58,672 bases of DNA from positions 1 to 58,672 of the forward strand of contig CACFZB010000002.1 of the NCBI GenBank assembly GCA_902570715.1, given 5' to 3'. Below are positions 43,420 to 51,978 of this stretch, in pieces. The position numbers and the translations under genes were made by a program. Under the pieces are notes generated by a model. That model made no database searches, was not told where the DNA came from, and saw only the letters and a list, made by a program, of their open reading frames with translations. Each line of letters opens with the position of its first letter. Position 1 is the first letter of the stretch. The stretch is from an uncultured Pelagibacteraceae bacterium. Its GTDB lineage: Bacteria; Pseudomonadota; Alphaproteobacteria; Pelagibacterales; Pelagibacteraceae.

Positions 43420-44344
43420 AAATCTTTAAATCTTTTATATCACTCTCTGAGTTAATTGTATTAATTTTTACATCTTTATTAATTCTTTTTACCAATCCAG
43501 ATAAGACTTTTCCAGGTCCTATTTCTATAAAATGATTTACTCCTTTATTAATCATATTTATAATACTCTCTCTCCACCTTACTCTATTTTCAATCTGATC
43601 TATTAATAATTTCTTCAATTCATCTTTATTAGAAATTTCTTCTGCTGTTACATTGGAAATAAGAATATTTTTTCCATCCTTAAAATTTGCTTTTTGAATT
43701 TTATCCCTCATTATATGAGTCGCTTTATTCATTAGTTTACAGTGAAACGGTGCACTAACTGGCAATCTCAGATTTTTAATTGAATTCGATTTTAAAACTT
43801 TTGCTAACTCATCTAAATCTTTATTTCTTCCACTTAATACGATTTGACCATTTGAATTGTCATTGGCTATTTGGGCTGTGAAATTATTTCTGTTATCATC
43901 TAAAATTTTATCAATTACATTTACTTCTGTGCCTAAAACTGCTGTCATTCCTCCTTCACCTTTTGGAACTGAATTTTGCATTGCTTCACCTCTAGCTCTC
44001 AAAAGCTTTAAGGTTTCAGAAAAGTCCAAATAATCTGCAGATGATAGAGCAGAATATTCACCTAAAGAATGGCCAGCAAAATATTTTGCCTTATTCAAAT
44101 CAATATTAAATTCTTTTTTAACGACACTGAATATAGAAAAACTTATCAAGAATATTGCTGGTTGAGTGTTAGCAGTTAAATCTAATTCTTCTTTTGGACC
44201 TTCCAAAATAATTTTAGATAAAGAAAAATTTAATGTGTCATCTGCTTTTTGAAACAAATCTTTAACTATTGGATATTTATCAAAAAATTCTTTGCCCATA
44301 CCAATAACTTGAGAGCCTTGACCTGGGAAAATTACTGAAAACAT
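43412..44344 (-). CDS. fabD: Malonyl-CoA:ACP transacylase FabD
   Basis: A 310-residue transacylase that loads malonyl groups onto ACP. The start MFSVIFPGQGSQVIGMG is the standard FabD N-terminus; a 22-codon in-frame extension upstream is not typical and is rejected. Catalytic serine in GHSLGEYSALSS, catalytic histidine in PVSAPFHCKLM, and GPGKVLSGL near the end. It diverges from rpsF over 85 nt and is first in the fabD-fabG-acpP(-gmk) unit. Confidence 0.95.
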   Translation of the reverse strand: MFSVIFPGQGSQVIGMGKEFFDKYPIVKDLFQKADDTLNFSLSKIILEGPKEELDLTANTQPAIFLISFSIFSVVKKEFNIDLNKAKYFAGHSLGEYSALSSADYLDFSETLKLLRARGEAMQNSVPKGEGGMTAVLGTEVNVIDKILDDNRNNFTAQIANDNSNGQIVLSGRNKDLDELAKVLKSNSIKNLRLPVSAPFHCKLMNKATHIMRDKIQKANFKDGKNILISNVTAEEISNKDELKKLLIDQIENRVRWRESIINMINKGVNHFIEIGPGKVLSGLVKRINKDVKINTINSESDIKDLKIYE

Positions 44345-44369
44345 AAAAAAAAACCTTTTATTTATCTTT

Positions 44370-44397
44370 TTTGCTATTGATATTGAAGATTTATAAT
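44370..44397 (+). promoter_or_regulatory. Predicted promoter of rpsF-rpsR-rplI
   Basis: TATAAT (44392-44397) with TTTGCT (44370-44375) at 16 nt gives a good sigma70-like promoter 32 nt before the rpsF ATG. The leader is too short and lacks the CCG-bearing hairpin of the known S6:S18 leader. Confidence 0.5.
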
Positions 44398-44429
44398 AGT
44401 ATATCCACACTTTTTATTAAAGAACTTAA

Positions 44430-44783
44430 ATGAATTTATACGAACACACAATTATAGCTAGACAAGACACTTCACCAAGTGAGCTTAAGCAATTAATAGA
44501 TAAATATTCTAAAATTGTGGAAAAAAATAATGGTGAGGTTGTAAAAACTGAAAATTGGGGTCTTCTTAACCTATCATATTTAATTAAAAAAAATAAAAAA
44601 GGAAGTTACATCCATTTCAAAATTAAAGGTAAAGGAAACGTAATAGAGGAATTAGAAAAAAATGAATCAATTGATAAAAAATTATTAAGATATCTAACGA
44701 TAAAAGTAAAAGAATTTGACCTTGAAACTAATTATTTTTCTAAAAAAGATGATAGTGAAAAGAAAGAAGCTACTAAAAATTAA
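44430..44783 (+). CDS. rpsF: 30S ribosomal protein S6
   Basis: A 117-residue S6, a 30S platform protein that pairs with S18. The N-terminus [25 protein letters not shown], the [25 protein letters not shown] core, and a charged C-terminal tail ([13 protein letters not shown]) fit the family. It is first in the rpsF-rpsR-rplI operon, with 2-nt and 1-nt spacers. Confidence 0.96.
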   Translation: MNLYEHTIIARQDTSPSELKQLIDKYSKIVEKNNGEVVKTENWGLLNLSYLIKKNKKGSYIHFKIKGKGNVIEELEKNESIDKKLLRYLTIKVKEFDLETNYFSKKDDSEKKEATKN

Positions 44784-44785
44784 TT

Positions 44786-45058
44786 ATGCCTAAAAGACAA
44801 AGTGGAAATAAAAAAAATAAACAAAGTAATTTTTCAAAATTAAGTATTTTTCAACCCAATAAATACAAATTTAAAAAAAGTTGCCCCCTATCAGTGAAAG
44901 GAGCTCCTAAAGTTGATTATAAAAATATTAAATTACTTAAAAAATATGTAACTGAAAATGGTAAAATATTACCATCCAGAATAAGTAATGTTAGTCAAAA
45001 GAAGCAACGAGAATTATCATTGTCAATTAAAAGAGCTAGAAATTTAGCGCTGCTATAA
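44786..45058 (+). CDS. rpsR: 30S ribosomal protein S18
   Basis: A 90-residue S18 with a basic N-terminal extension. The conserved core is [38 protein letters not shown] followed by [17 protein letters not shown], which includes the rRNA-binding arginines. It binds S6 in the 30S platform. It is located between rpsF and rplI, as in most bacteria. Confidence 0.96.
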   Translation: MPKRQSGNKKNKQSNFSKLSIFQPNKYKFKKSCPLSVKGAPKVDYKNIKLLKKYVTENGKILPSRISNVSQKKQRELSLSIKRARNLALL

Positions 45059-45059
45059 A

Positions 45060-45518
45060 ATGAAAGTTATATTATTAGAGAATTTAAAAAAAATAGGATC
45101 TATTGGTGAAACAATAGATGTTAAAAGAGGTTTTGCTAGAAATTTTTTGATTGCAAATAAAAAAGCTTTATACGCCTCAAAAGAAAATATAAATCAAGTA
45201 GAAAAAATTAAAGCTGAACTTTCAAAAAAAGACAATGAAAAAAAACAAGATGCTAAAATTATAGCTGAGAAAATTAATAAAAAACAATATAACATAAAAA
45301 AACTAAGCACAGAAAATAAAGAATTATATGGCTCAGTAAAACCAACAGAAATTTCAAAGCTAATTAAAGAAACAGACAATTTAGATGTAAAGCCCTCATT
45401 AATTCAACCTATTAAAGAAATTAAATCCCTAGGAAAATTTCAGGTAAAAATTTCTTTACACTCCGAAGTTGATGCGGATATCATTATCCAAGTTGAGTCA
45501 GCTGAAGTTATTCAGTAA
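45060..45518 (+). CDS. rplI: 50S ribosomal protein L9
   Basis: A 152-residue L9 with the N-terminal globular RNA-binding domain (MKVILLENLKKIGSIGETIDVKRGFARNFLIANKKALYAS), the long connecting helix rich in lysine and glutamate (about 45-75), and the C-terminal domain (NKELYGSVKPTEIS...SLGKFQVKISLHSEVDADIIIQV). All parts are present, at normal length. It is last of the ribosomal trio; dnaB follows after 67 nt. Confidence 0.96.
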   Translation: MKVILLENLKKIGSIGETIDVKRGFARNFLIANKKALYASKENINQVEKIKAELSKKDNEKKQDAKIIAEKINKKQYNIKKLSTENKELYGSVKPTEISKLIKETDNLDVKPSLIQPIKEIKSLGKFQVKISLHSEVDADIIIQVESAEVIQ

Positions 45519-45585
45519 TTATACAATTTTTTCCCCAACTATTTTTTTAAATTTTAAAAACAATTTAATAATGTAGTTTGTTTTA

Positions 45586-47004
45586 ATGGAAAATAATCTG
45601 AGTGTCGTTAGAGATAAATTCAAAGAGTTACCAAATAATATTGAAGCTGAACAAGCAGTAATAGGGTCGATACTAGTTTCAAATGAAATTTTCGATGAAA
45701 TAAATATTATAATTTCAAATAATAATTTTTATGATCCCATGCATCAAAAGATTTTTAGTGCAATAGAAAACCTTATATATAAAGGTATGCTTGCAAATCC
45801 TATTACTCTAAAGAATTATTTTGAAGATGAGAAGGATGATTTAAATGTACCAGAATATTTAGTCAAAATTACAAAATTTTCTACTTCAGTTAGACAGGCA
45901 ATTGAGTATTCAAAAATAATATATGATATGTTTGTACGAAGAGAATTAATTAAAATTTCAGAACAGACAATTGATGATGCTAAATTAGGTGATTTAAATA
46001 ACTCAGGACAGACAATAATTGAAAATTCTGAGAAAGAATTATTTAAATTAGCAGAGAGAGGATCATTTAGTTCTACATTTATCAAATTTGATAAAGCTTT
46101 AAGAGATACAATTGATATGGCATCTGCAGCTTATAAAAATGAAGAAGGAATTGTTGGAGTTCCAACTGGACTAAGAGATTTGGATGACAGGTTAGGTGGT
46201 CTTCACAAGTCAGATTTAATAATAATTGCTGGAAGACCAGGAATGGGTAAAACTGCCTTAGCTACTAATATTGCATTTAATGCTTCAAAAAAATTACAAG
46301 AGAGTGGACGAAAATCCTCAATAGCCTTTTTTTCTCTAGAAATGTCATCAGAACAATTATCAACTAGAATTTTAGCTGAACAATCAAGAATAAAATCTAA
46401 TGACATTAGGAGAGGAAAAATTTCTGACGAACAGTTTGATAAGTTTATAGAAACTTCAAAAGACATTGCTGAACTCCCATTGTTTATAGATGAAACACCA
46501 GCAATAACAATTGCTGCAATGAGTAATAGAGCAAGAAGAATTAAAAGAATTGAAGGGCTTGATTTAATAATTGTTGATTACATTCAATTGATGAGAGGAA
46601 CTTCGAATTACAAAGATGGTCGTGTTCAGGAAGTATCTGAAATTACACAAGGTTTAAAATCTATTGCTAAAGAATTATCAGTTCCAGTAGTTGCTTTGTC
46701 ACAATTATCAAGACAAGTCGAGCAAAGAGATAATAAGAAACCTCAATTGTCTGATTTGAGAGAGTCTGGCTCAATTGAACAAGATGCTGATGTAGTGATG
46801 TTTGTCTATAGAGAATCTTACTACTTAGAAAATAAAGAACCTAAGCCTGCAACTGTAGAACACGCAGAATGGCAAGCTAAAATGAATGAAGTTTCTAATT
46901 TAGCTGAATTAATCATTGGGAAACAAAGACATGGCCCTACAGGAAATGTATTTTTAGAGTTTGAGGCAATGTTTACCAAATTTAAAGATACTCAAAATAG
47001 TTAA
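45586..47004 (+). CDS. dnaB: Replicative DNA helicase DnaB
   Basis: A 472-residue hexameric helicase that unwinds DNA at the fork. The N-terminal helical domain starts LPNNIEAEQAVIGSILVS. The RecA-like domain has Walker A GRPGMGKTALATN, Walker B DLIIVDYIQLM, and VVALSQLSRQVEQRDNKKPQLSDLRESGSIEQDADVV. There is no intein or insertion. The rplI-dnaB order is the usual one. Confidence 0.96.
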   Translation: MENNLSVVRDKFKELPNNIEAEQAVIGSILVSNEIFDEINIIISNNNFYDPMHQKIFSAIENLIYKGMLANPITLKNYFEDEKDDLNVPEYLVKITKFSTSVRQAIEYSKIIYDMFVRRELIKISEQTIDDAKLGDLNNSGQTIIENSEKELFKLAERGSFSSTFIKFDKALRDTIDMASAAYKNEEGIVGVPTGLRDLDDRLGGLHKSDLIIIAGRPGMGKTALATNIAFNASKKLQESGRKSSIAFFSLEMSSEQLSTRILAEQSRIKSNDIRRGKISDEQFDKFIETSKDIAELPLFIDETPAITIAAMSNRARRIKRIEGLDLIIVDYIQLMRGTSNYKDGRVQEVSEITQGLKSIAKELSVPVVALSQLSRQVEQRDNKKPQLSDLRESGSIEQDADVVMFVYRESYYLENKEPKPATVEHAEWQAKMNEVSNLAELIIGKQRHGPTGNVFLEFEAMFTKFKDTQNS

Positions 47005-47025
47005 TTTCAAATATAAAAGGGTTAA

Positions 47026-49410
47026 ATGATTGCCCCATTTTATCATAATATCGTTCTTAAAAATCCAAAATCGATATTCATTATTTTGATAATTGCATTA
47101 TTAAGTTTTGGCTATTTCTCTAAAGATTTTAGACTAGATGCTTCTTCAGAGACATTGCTTATAGATGGAGATCCAGATCTTAAATATTTGAATGAAATTT
47201 CTGATAGATATGGCTCAAAAGAATTTCTAATTTTAACCTATACACCAAAAGATGGAATGGTAACGAGTAGTTCTATAAACAATCTTTTAAGTCTTAAATA
47301 CAAAATTCAAAGTTTAGACTGGGTGCATAATGTAGTTACTTTACTAGATGTTCCTTTACTAGATAATTCTGATGCCCCATTACAAGAAAGACTCGAGAAC
47401 TTTAAAACACTTAAAGATGAAGATGTAAATAAAGATAGAGGTTTTCAAGAAATCATCAGTAGTCCTGTTTTTAGAAATTTTGTAATAAGTGAAGATGGCA
47501 AGACTAGTGGAATTATAGTTTATATTAAAAAAAATGATCTTTTAAATGATATAAAAAATAAATCGAAAAAAGAGATTGAAAAATTAAAAGATCAAATAAA
47601 AAAACAAAATCATAAAAATATTATAGAAATTAGAGAAGTGATAAAAAGCTATGAAGATATTGGTAAAATTCATTTAGGTGGAATACCAATGATTGCTGAT
47701 GATATGATGACGTTTATCAAAAGTGATATAATTGTTTTTGGGTTAGGAGTTCTTTTATTCATCATTTTTACTCTTTGGTATATTTTTAGAAAAATAATTT
47801 GGATTTTAGTTCCTATAAGTAGTTGTTTTTTTTCAGTCATAATTATGACTGGTATACTGGGTTTGTTAGGTTGGAAAGTAACAGTTATTTCCTCTAATTT
47901 TATTGCTCTAATGTTGATTTTAACAATGGCTATGAATATTCACATGAGTACACGTTTTTTACAACTTAGAGAAAAATTTTCAGACAAAAATATTTTAGAT
48001 ATAGTTATTATGACAACCAGTAAAATGTTTTGGCCAATTTTGTATACTGTATTAACAACAATTATTGCTTTTCTCTCTTTAATTTTTAGTGAAATAAAAC
48101 CAATTATTGATTTTGGTTGGATGATGACAATGGGATTGATAACCTCATTTATAATTACGTTTACATTACTCCCTACTCTAATTAATTTCGTACCTAAAGA
48201 TAATATTTCATTAAAAAAATATGAAGATTCTAAAATTACTTCTTTTTTTTCAAAAATTTCACAAAATTATCAAAAACCAATTTTTATTGTCACTATTATA
48301 ATAATTTTTTTAAGTTTGATTGGTATTAGTCGTCTTGAAGTAGAAAATAGTTTTATAAATTATTTTAGTAAAAAAACTGAAATTTATAAAGGTATGAAAC
48401 TTATCGACGAAAAATTAGGTGGAACTACACCATTAGAAGTAATTTTAAAATTTCCAAAAAAAGAAAAGGTAGTAAAAGATGATAATGATGATTTTGAGGA
48501 TTGGGGGGATAAAGACGATAATGAAAAATATTGGTTTACAAAAGATAAAGTAGATAAAATTTCCTTAGTACATAATTATTTAGACAATTTACCAGAGGTA
48601 GGAAAAGTTTTATCTTTTTCATCAATTATTGATGTAGCAACATTACTAAATAATAATAAACCACTTGGAACTTTGGAAATGGGTGTACTTTATTCCAAGA
48701 TACCTGAAAGTATTAGAACAGAAATTATTGACCCTTATATTTCTATCAAAGATAATGAAGCGAGAATTAGTTTAAGAATAATAGACTCTCAAGAAAATCT
48801 AAGAAGAAATGATTTAATTAAAAAAATTGATTATGATCTTAAAAATAAATTAATGTTAAATAAAGATGAATTTAAACTAGGAGGGGTACTTATTTTATTT
48901 AATAATTTACTCCAAAGTTTATTTAAATCACAAATATTAACCTTAGGTCTAGTTATGATTGGCATTTTTGCTATGTTTATGATCCTTTTTAAAAATGTTA
49001 AATTATCTTTAATTGGAGTTGTACCTAATTTTATTGCAGCTTTCTTTATTTTAGGAATTATAGGTTTGCTTGAAATTCCATTAGATATGATGACAATTAC
49101 TATCGCTGCTATAACAATTGGAATAGCCGTAGATAATAGCATTCACTATATTTATAGATTTAAAGAAGAATTCAATAACTCTGGAGACTATAATGAAACT
49201 ATCAATATATGTCACTCAACAGTAGGAAAAGCAATTTTAAATACTTCAATTACGATCGTATTTGGATTTTCAATTTTAGTTCTATCAAAATTTATACCTA
49301 CAATTTATTTTGGAATTTTTACAGGTATAGCGATGTTACTGGCGATGATATCAGTGTTAACTTTACTTCCATCTTTGATTTTATTGATCAAGCCTTTTAA
49401 TAAATTTTAA
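47026..49410 (+). CDS. RND/MMPL-superfamily exporter
   Basis: A 794-residue inner-membrane protein with the duplicated RND layout: one membrane helix near the N-terminus (about 17-33), a large periplasmic domain, five helices (about 230-395), a second helix-plus-periplasmic unit starting near 415, and five C-terminal helices. MMPL-type motifs include GWMMTMGLITSFIITFTLLPTL and AAITIGIAVDNSIHYIYRFKEE. The family exports lipids or other hydrophobic compounds (HpnN is one member), but the substrate here is unknown. The second periplasmic loop has an unusual run of Asp/Glu (near 485-505). It abuts cvpA with a 1-nt overlap. Confidence 0.88.
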   Translation: MIAPFYHNIVLKNPKSIFIILIIALLSFGYFSKDFRLDASSETLLIDGDPDLKYLNEISDRYGSKEFLILTYTPKDGMVTSSSINNLLSLKYKIQSLDWVHNVVTLLDVPLLDNSDAPLQERLENFKTLKDEDVNKDRGFQEIISSPVFRNFVISEDGKTSGIIVYIKKNDLLNDIKNKSKKEIEKLKDQIKKQNHKNIIEIREVIKSYEDIGKIHLGGIPMIADDMMTFIKSDIIVFGLGVLLFIIFTLWYIFRKIIWILVPISSCFFSVIIMTGILGLLGWKVTVISSNFIALMLILTMAMNIHMSTRFLQLREKFSDKNILDIVIMTTSKMFWPILYTVLTTIIAFLSLIFSEIKPIIDFGWMMTMGLITSFIITFTLLPTLINFVPKDNISLKKYEDSKITSFFSKISQNYQKPIFIVTIIIIFLSLIGISRLEVENSFINYFSKKTEIYKGMKLIDEKLGGTTPLEVILKFPKKEKVVKDDNDDFEDWGDKDDNEKYWFTKDKVDKISLVHNYLDNLPEVGKVLSFSSIIDVATLLNNNKPLGTLEMGVLYSKIPESIRTEIIDPYISIKDNEARISLRIIDSQENLRRNDLIKKIDYDLKNKLMLNKDEFKLGGVLILFNNLLQSLFKSQILTLGLVMIGIFAMFMILFKNVKLSLIGVVPNFIAAFFILGIIGLLEIPLDMMTITIAAITIGIAVDNSIHYIYRFKEEFNNSGDYNETINICHSTVGKAILNTSITIVFGFSILVLSKFIPTIYFGIFTGIAMLLAMISVLTLLPSLILLIKPFNKF

Positions 49411-49955
49411 TGATTAATAATCTAATAGAATTTTATAATCAAACATCAACTATAGATTTAATTTACTTAATAATCACAATTATGTCTTTAATTAAATGTT
49501 ATAGTAAAGGATTTATTCTGAGTATATTGGCAATGATTAAATGGTTATTAGCCTATATATTAACATTAATCATCTTTCCAAAAGTAAAACCTCATGTAAA
49601 AAATTTGATTGATAATGAATATATTTTAGATGTTGTCCTTGGCGTAAGTATTTTTATCATATTAATATTCCTAATCTTACTTGTAAGTAAAGGAATTAGT
49701 AAAACTGTGAAATATACTGGTCTCGGAAGTTTAGATACAATTTTTGGATTTTTTTTTGGATTCGTTAGATCATATGTTATCGCCGTTTGTGTATTTTCTG
49801 GTGTGCATATCATTTATAATCACGATAAATGGCCAATAAATTCAGATAAATCATACATCTTTCCATATTTGGTAAAAGGTAGTAATTATTTGTTGAAAGA
49901 ATTTCCTGATGAAAAAACATACCAAGACTCAAAAGAAAAAATTGAAGAACTTTAA
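49410..49955 (+). CDS. cvpA: CvpA family membrane protein
   Basis: A 181-residue protein with four hydrophobic segments in the first 130 residues (for example IYLIITIMSLIKCYSKGFILSIL with the family's KG motif, and GLGSLDTIFGFFFGFVRSYVIAV, which has the conserved GxxxRxxGxxFG-type region). CvpA was named for colicin V production in E. coli and is linked to envelope homeostasis. Its exact function is unclear. It precedes purF as in E. coli and overlaps it by 47 nt, an unusually long overlap. Confidence 0.87.
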   Translation: MINNLIEFYNQTSTIDLIYLIITIMSLIKCYSKGFILSILAMIKWLLAYILTLIIFPKVKPHVKNLIDNEYILDVVLGVSIFIILIFLILLVSKGISKTVKYTGLGSLDTIFGFFFGFVRSYVIAVCVFSGVHIIYNHDKWPINSDKSYIFPYLVKGSNYLLKEFPDEKTYQDSKEKIEEL

Positions 49956-51390
49956 TCCAAAGTTAAAAGAAGAATGTGGCATATTTGGGATTAGTAACGC
50001 CAAAGATGCATCTGCTCTGACAGCTCTAGGTCTACACGCACTTCAACATAGAGGTCAAGAAGGTTGTGGTATAGTAACCTTTGATGGAAATCATTATTTT
50101 TCTGAAAAGAGATTTGGTTTAGTTGGAGATAATTTTAACAAAGAAAAAGTTCTAAAAAAATTACAAGGAAACTACGCTATAGGTCACAACAGATACAGCA
50201 CCACTGGAGAAAATGCTCTAAGAAATATCCAGCCCTTTTTTGCCGATACCAATGCTGGAGGTATTGGTGTCGCCCATAATGGTAACTTAACTAACTCCAT
50301 TTCATTAAGAAACAAATTAGTTGATGAAGGAGCTATTTTTTATACAACTTCAGACACTGAAACAATTGTACAATTAATTGCTAAGTCAAAAAGAAAAAAA
50401 ACTATAGACAAAATTGTTGATGCTATTTTTCAAATTCAAGGTGGATATGCACTTGTCATGTTAACTCAAACTTCTTTAATTGGTGTAAGAGATCCTTATG
50501 GAATAAGACCTTTAGTTATAGGAAAATTAAATAATAGTTATGTTTTCGCCTCAGAGACATGTGCTTTAGATATTATTGGTGCAAAATTTATAAGAGAAGT
50601 TGAAAATGGAGAAATTGTTTTTATTGAAAATGATGAATTGAAAAGTATAAAACCTTTTCCTCCCCAAAAATTAAGACCTTGTGTCTTTGAATATATTTAT
50701 TTTTCAAGACCAGATAGTATTTTAAATGGTAAAAGTGCATATGAACATCGTAAAAATTTGGGTATTGAGCTTGCAAAAGAAAATAATTTAGATGCTGATA
50801 TAGTCGTTCCTGTTCCAGACTCTGGAAATGCAGCGGCTCTTGGTTTTGCTCAACATCTTAAAATGAAGTTTGAATTAGGTCTTATTAGAAATCATTATGT
50901 AGGAAGAACTTTTATAGAACCGAGTCAAAAAATAAGAAGTTTAGGAGTGAAACTTAAACTAAATGCAAATCAGTCAACAATTAAAGGAAAAAAAATAATA
51001 CTTATAGATGACTCACTTGTTAGAGGAACTACATCTCATAAAATAATCAAAATGTTATATGATGCAGGAGCTAAAGAAGTTCATGTAAAGATTGCATGCC
51101 CTGAAATAAGATTTCCAGATTTTTATGGCGTGGATACACCTACTAAAAAAGAGTTGTTAGCTGCAAATAAAACAAATAATGAAATTTGTGAGTATATAGG
51201 TGCTAAATCTTTAAACTTTCTAAGCTTAAGCGGTTTGTATAAGGCTATAGGGTTTAATAAAAGAGACGACAATTATCCTCAACTGACAGACCACTATTTT
51301 ACTGGAGATTATCCAGTTAAACCACTTGATGGACTTGGAGATAATAAAGTTGCTCAATTATCTCTTCTCAGCACAGGATCTAATAATTAA
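49909..51390 (+). CDS. purF: Amidophosphoribosyltransferase
   Basis: A 493-residue glutamine PRPP amidotransferase, first committed step of purine synthesis. The class II glutaminase starts at Cys23 (EECGIFGISN) after a 22-residue propeptide that would need removal. IGHNRYSTTGENALRNIQPF and the PRPP loop IILIDDSLVRGTTSHK are clear. The cysteines that bind an Fe-S cluster in the Bacillus enzyme are not all present, as the C-terminal motif reads HYFTGDYPV. The ATG lies 47 nt inside cvpA; an in-frame TTG at 49942 is a possible shorter start. Confidence 0.95.
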   Translation: MKKHTKTQKKKLKNFNPKLKEECGIFGISNAKDASALTALGLHALQHRGQEGCGIVTFDGNHYFSEKRFGLVGDNFNKEKVLKKLQGNYAIGHNRYSTTGENALRNIQPFFADTNAGGIGVAHNGNLTNSISLRNKLVDEGAIFYTTSDTETIVQLIAKSKRKKTIDKIVDAIFQIQGGYALVMLTQTSLIGVRDPYGIRPLVIGKLNNSYVFASETCALDIIGAKFIREVENGEIVFIENDELKSIKPFPPQKLRPCVFEYIYFSRPDSILNGKSAYEHRKNLGIELAKENNLDADIVVPVPDSGNAAALGFAQHLKMKFELGLIRNHYVGRTFIEPSQKIRSLGVKLKLNANQSTIKGKKIILIDDSLVRGTTSHKIIKMLYDAGAKEVHVKIACPEIRFPDFYGVDTPTKKELLAANKTNNEICEYIGAKSLNFLSLSGLYKAIGFNKRDDNYPQLTDHYFTGDYPVKPLDGLGDNKVAQLSLLSTGSNN

Positions 51391-51948
51391 ATGAAAACTG
51401 TTAATTTTACTGAAATGAAAAATGGGACTAAAGATGAATATCTGTTATTGGATGAATATGAGCAAGATTATATTAAAGGAACGGCAGATAGGATTTTAAA
51501 ATTCATGAGAGGGCTCACGCAAACTTTAGAAGGATACAAAATTACAAGATTAGAACACTCTCTTCAAACTGCAACTAGAGCTTATAATGATAAAGCTGAT
51601 GAGGAAATGGTAGTTGCGGCTTTATTACATGATATAGGTGATGAATTAGCACCCTTGAATCATTCAGAGTATGCTGCTGCAGTACTGAAACCTTATGTAA
51701 GTAAAAAAACTCATTGGATAGTTCAAAAACATGGTGAGTTTCAAATGTATTATTATGCTCATCATTTAGGTAAAAATAAAAATCAGAGAGATAAATATAA
51801 AGATCATGAATATTATAATGATGCAGTAAAATTTTGTGAAAAATGGGATCAAGCTTCATTTGATCCAAATTTTAAAAGTATGACTTTGGAAGACTTTGCT
51901 CCGATGGTTAAAAAGATATTTTCTAGAAAACCATATTCTTTACTTTAA
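51391..51948 (+). CDS. HD-domain protein resembling PhnZ/TmpB diiron oxygenases
   Basis: A 185-residue HD-domain protein. It aligns by eye over most of its length with PhnZ (recalled): RLEHSLQTATRA, DEEMVVAALLHDIGD, NHSEYAAAVLKPYVSKKTHWIVQKH and FCEKWDQASFD. The six metal ligands of that family appear to be kept: His56, His80, Asp81, His91, His114 and Asp153. PhnZ's substrate-gating Tyr and Glu just before the first histidine are replaced (TLEGYKITRLEH), so the substrate probably differs. No phosphonate genes are nearby. It starts right after the purF stop. Hydrolase activity is the alternative. Confidence 0.8.
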   Translation: MKTVNFTEMKNGTKDEYLLLDEYEQDYIKGTADRILKFMRGLTQTLEGYKITRLEHSLQTATRAYNDKADEEMVVAALLHDIGDELAPLNHSEYAAAVLKPYVSKKTHWIVQKHGEFQMYYYAHHLGKNKNQRDKYKDHEYYNDAVKFCEKWDQASFDPNFKSMTLEDFAPMVKKIFSRKPYSLL

Positions 51949-51978
51949 ATTCATAAATATAGTACTATTTAAGATCTT

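Noticed and set aside
42989-43429. 146-residue plus-strand open frame opposite fabG
   Set aside because: It mirrors the fabG coding sequence and has no recognisable domain.
44345-44410. 22-codon extension of fabD
   Set aside because: The standard FabD N-terminus begins at 44344, and the extension runs into the rpsF promoter region.
44345-44429. S6:S18 ribosomal leader
   Set aside because: The leader is about 25-30 nt and has no CCG-containing hairpin of the known motif.
45519-45585. Terminator between rplI and dnaB
   Set aside because: Only A/T self-complementary runs are present, with no GC stem; such runs are expected by chance at this base composition.
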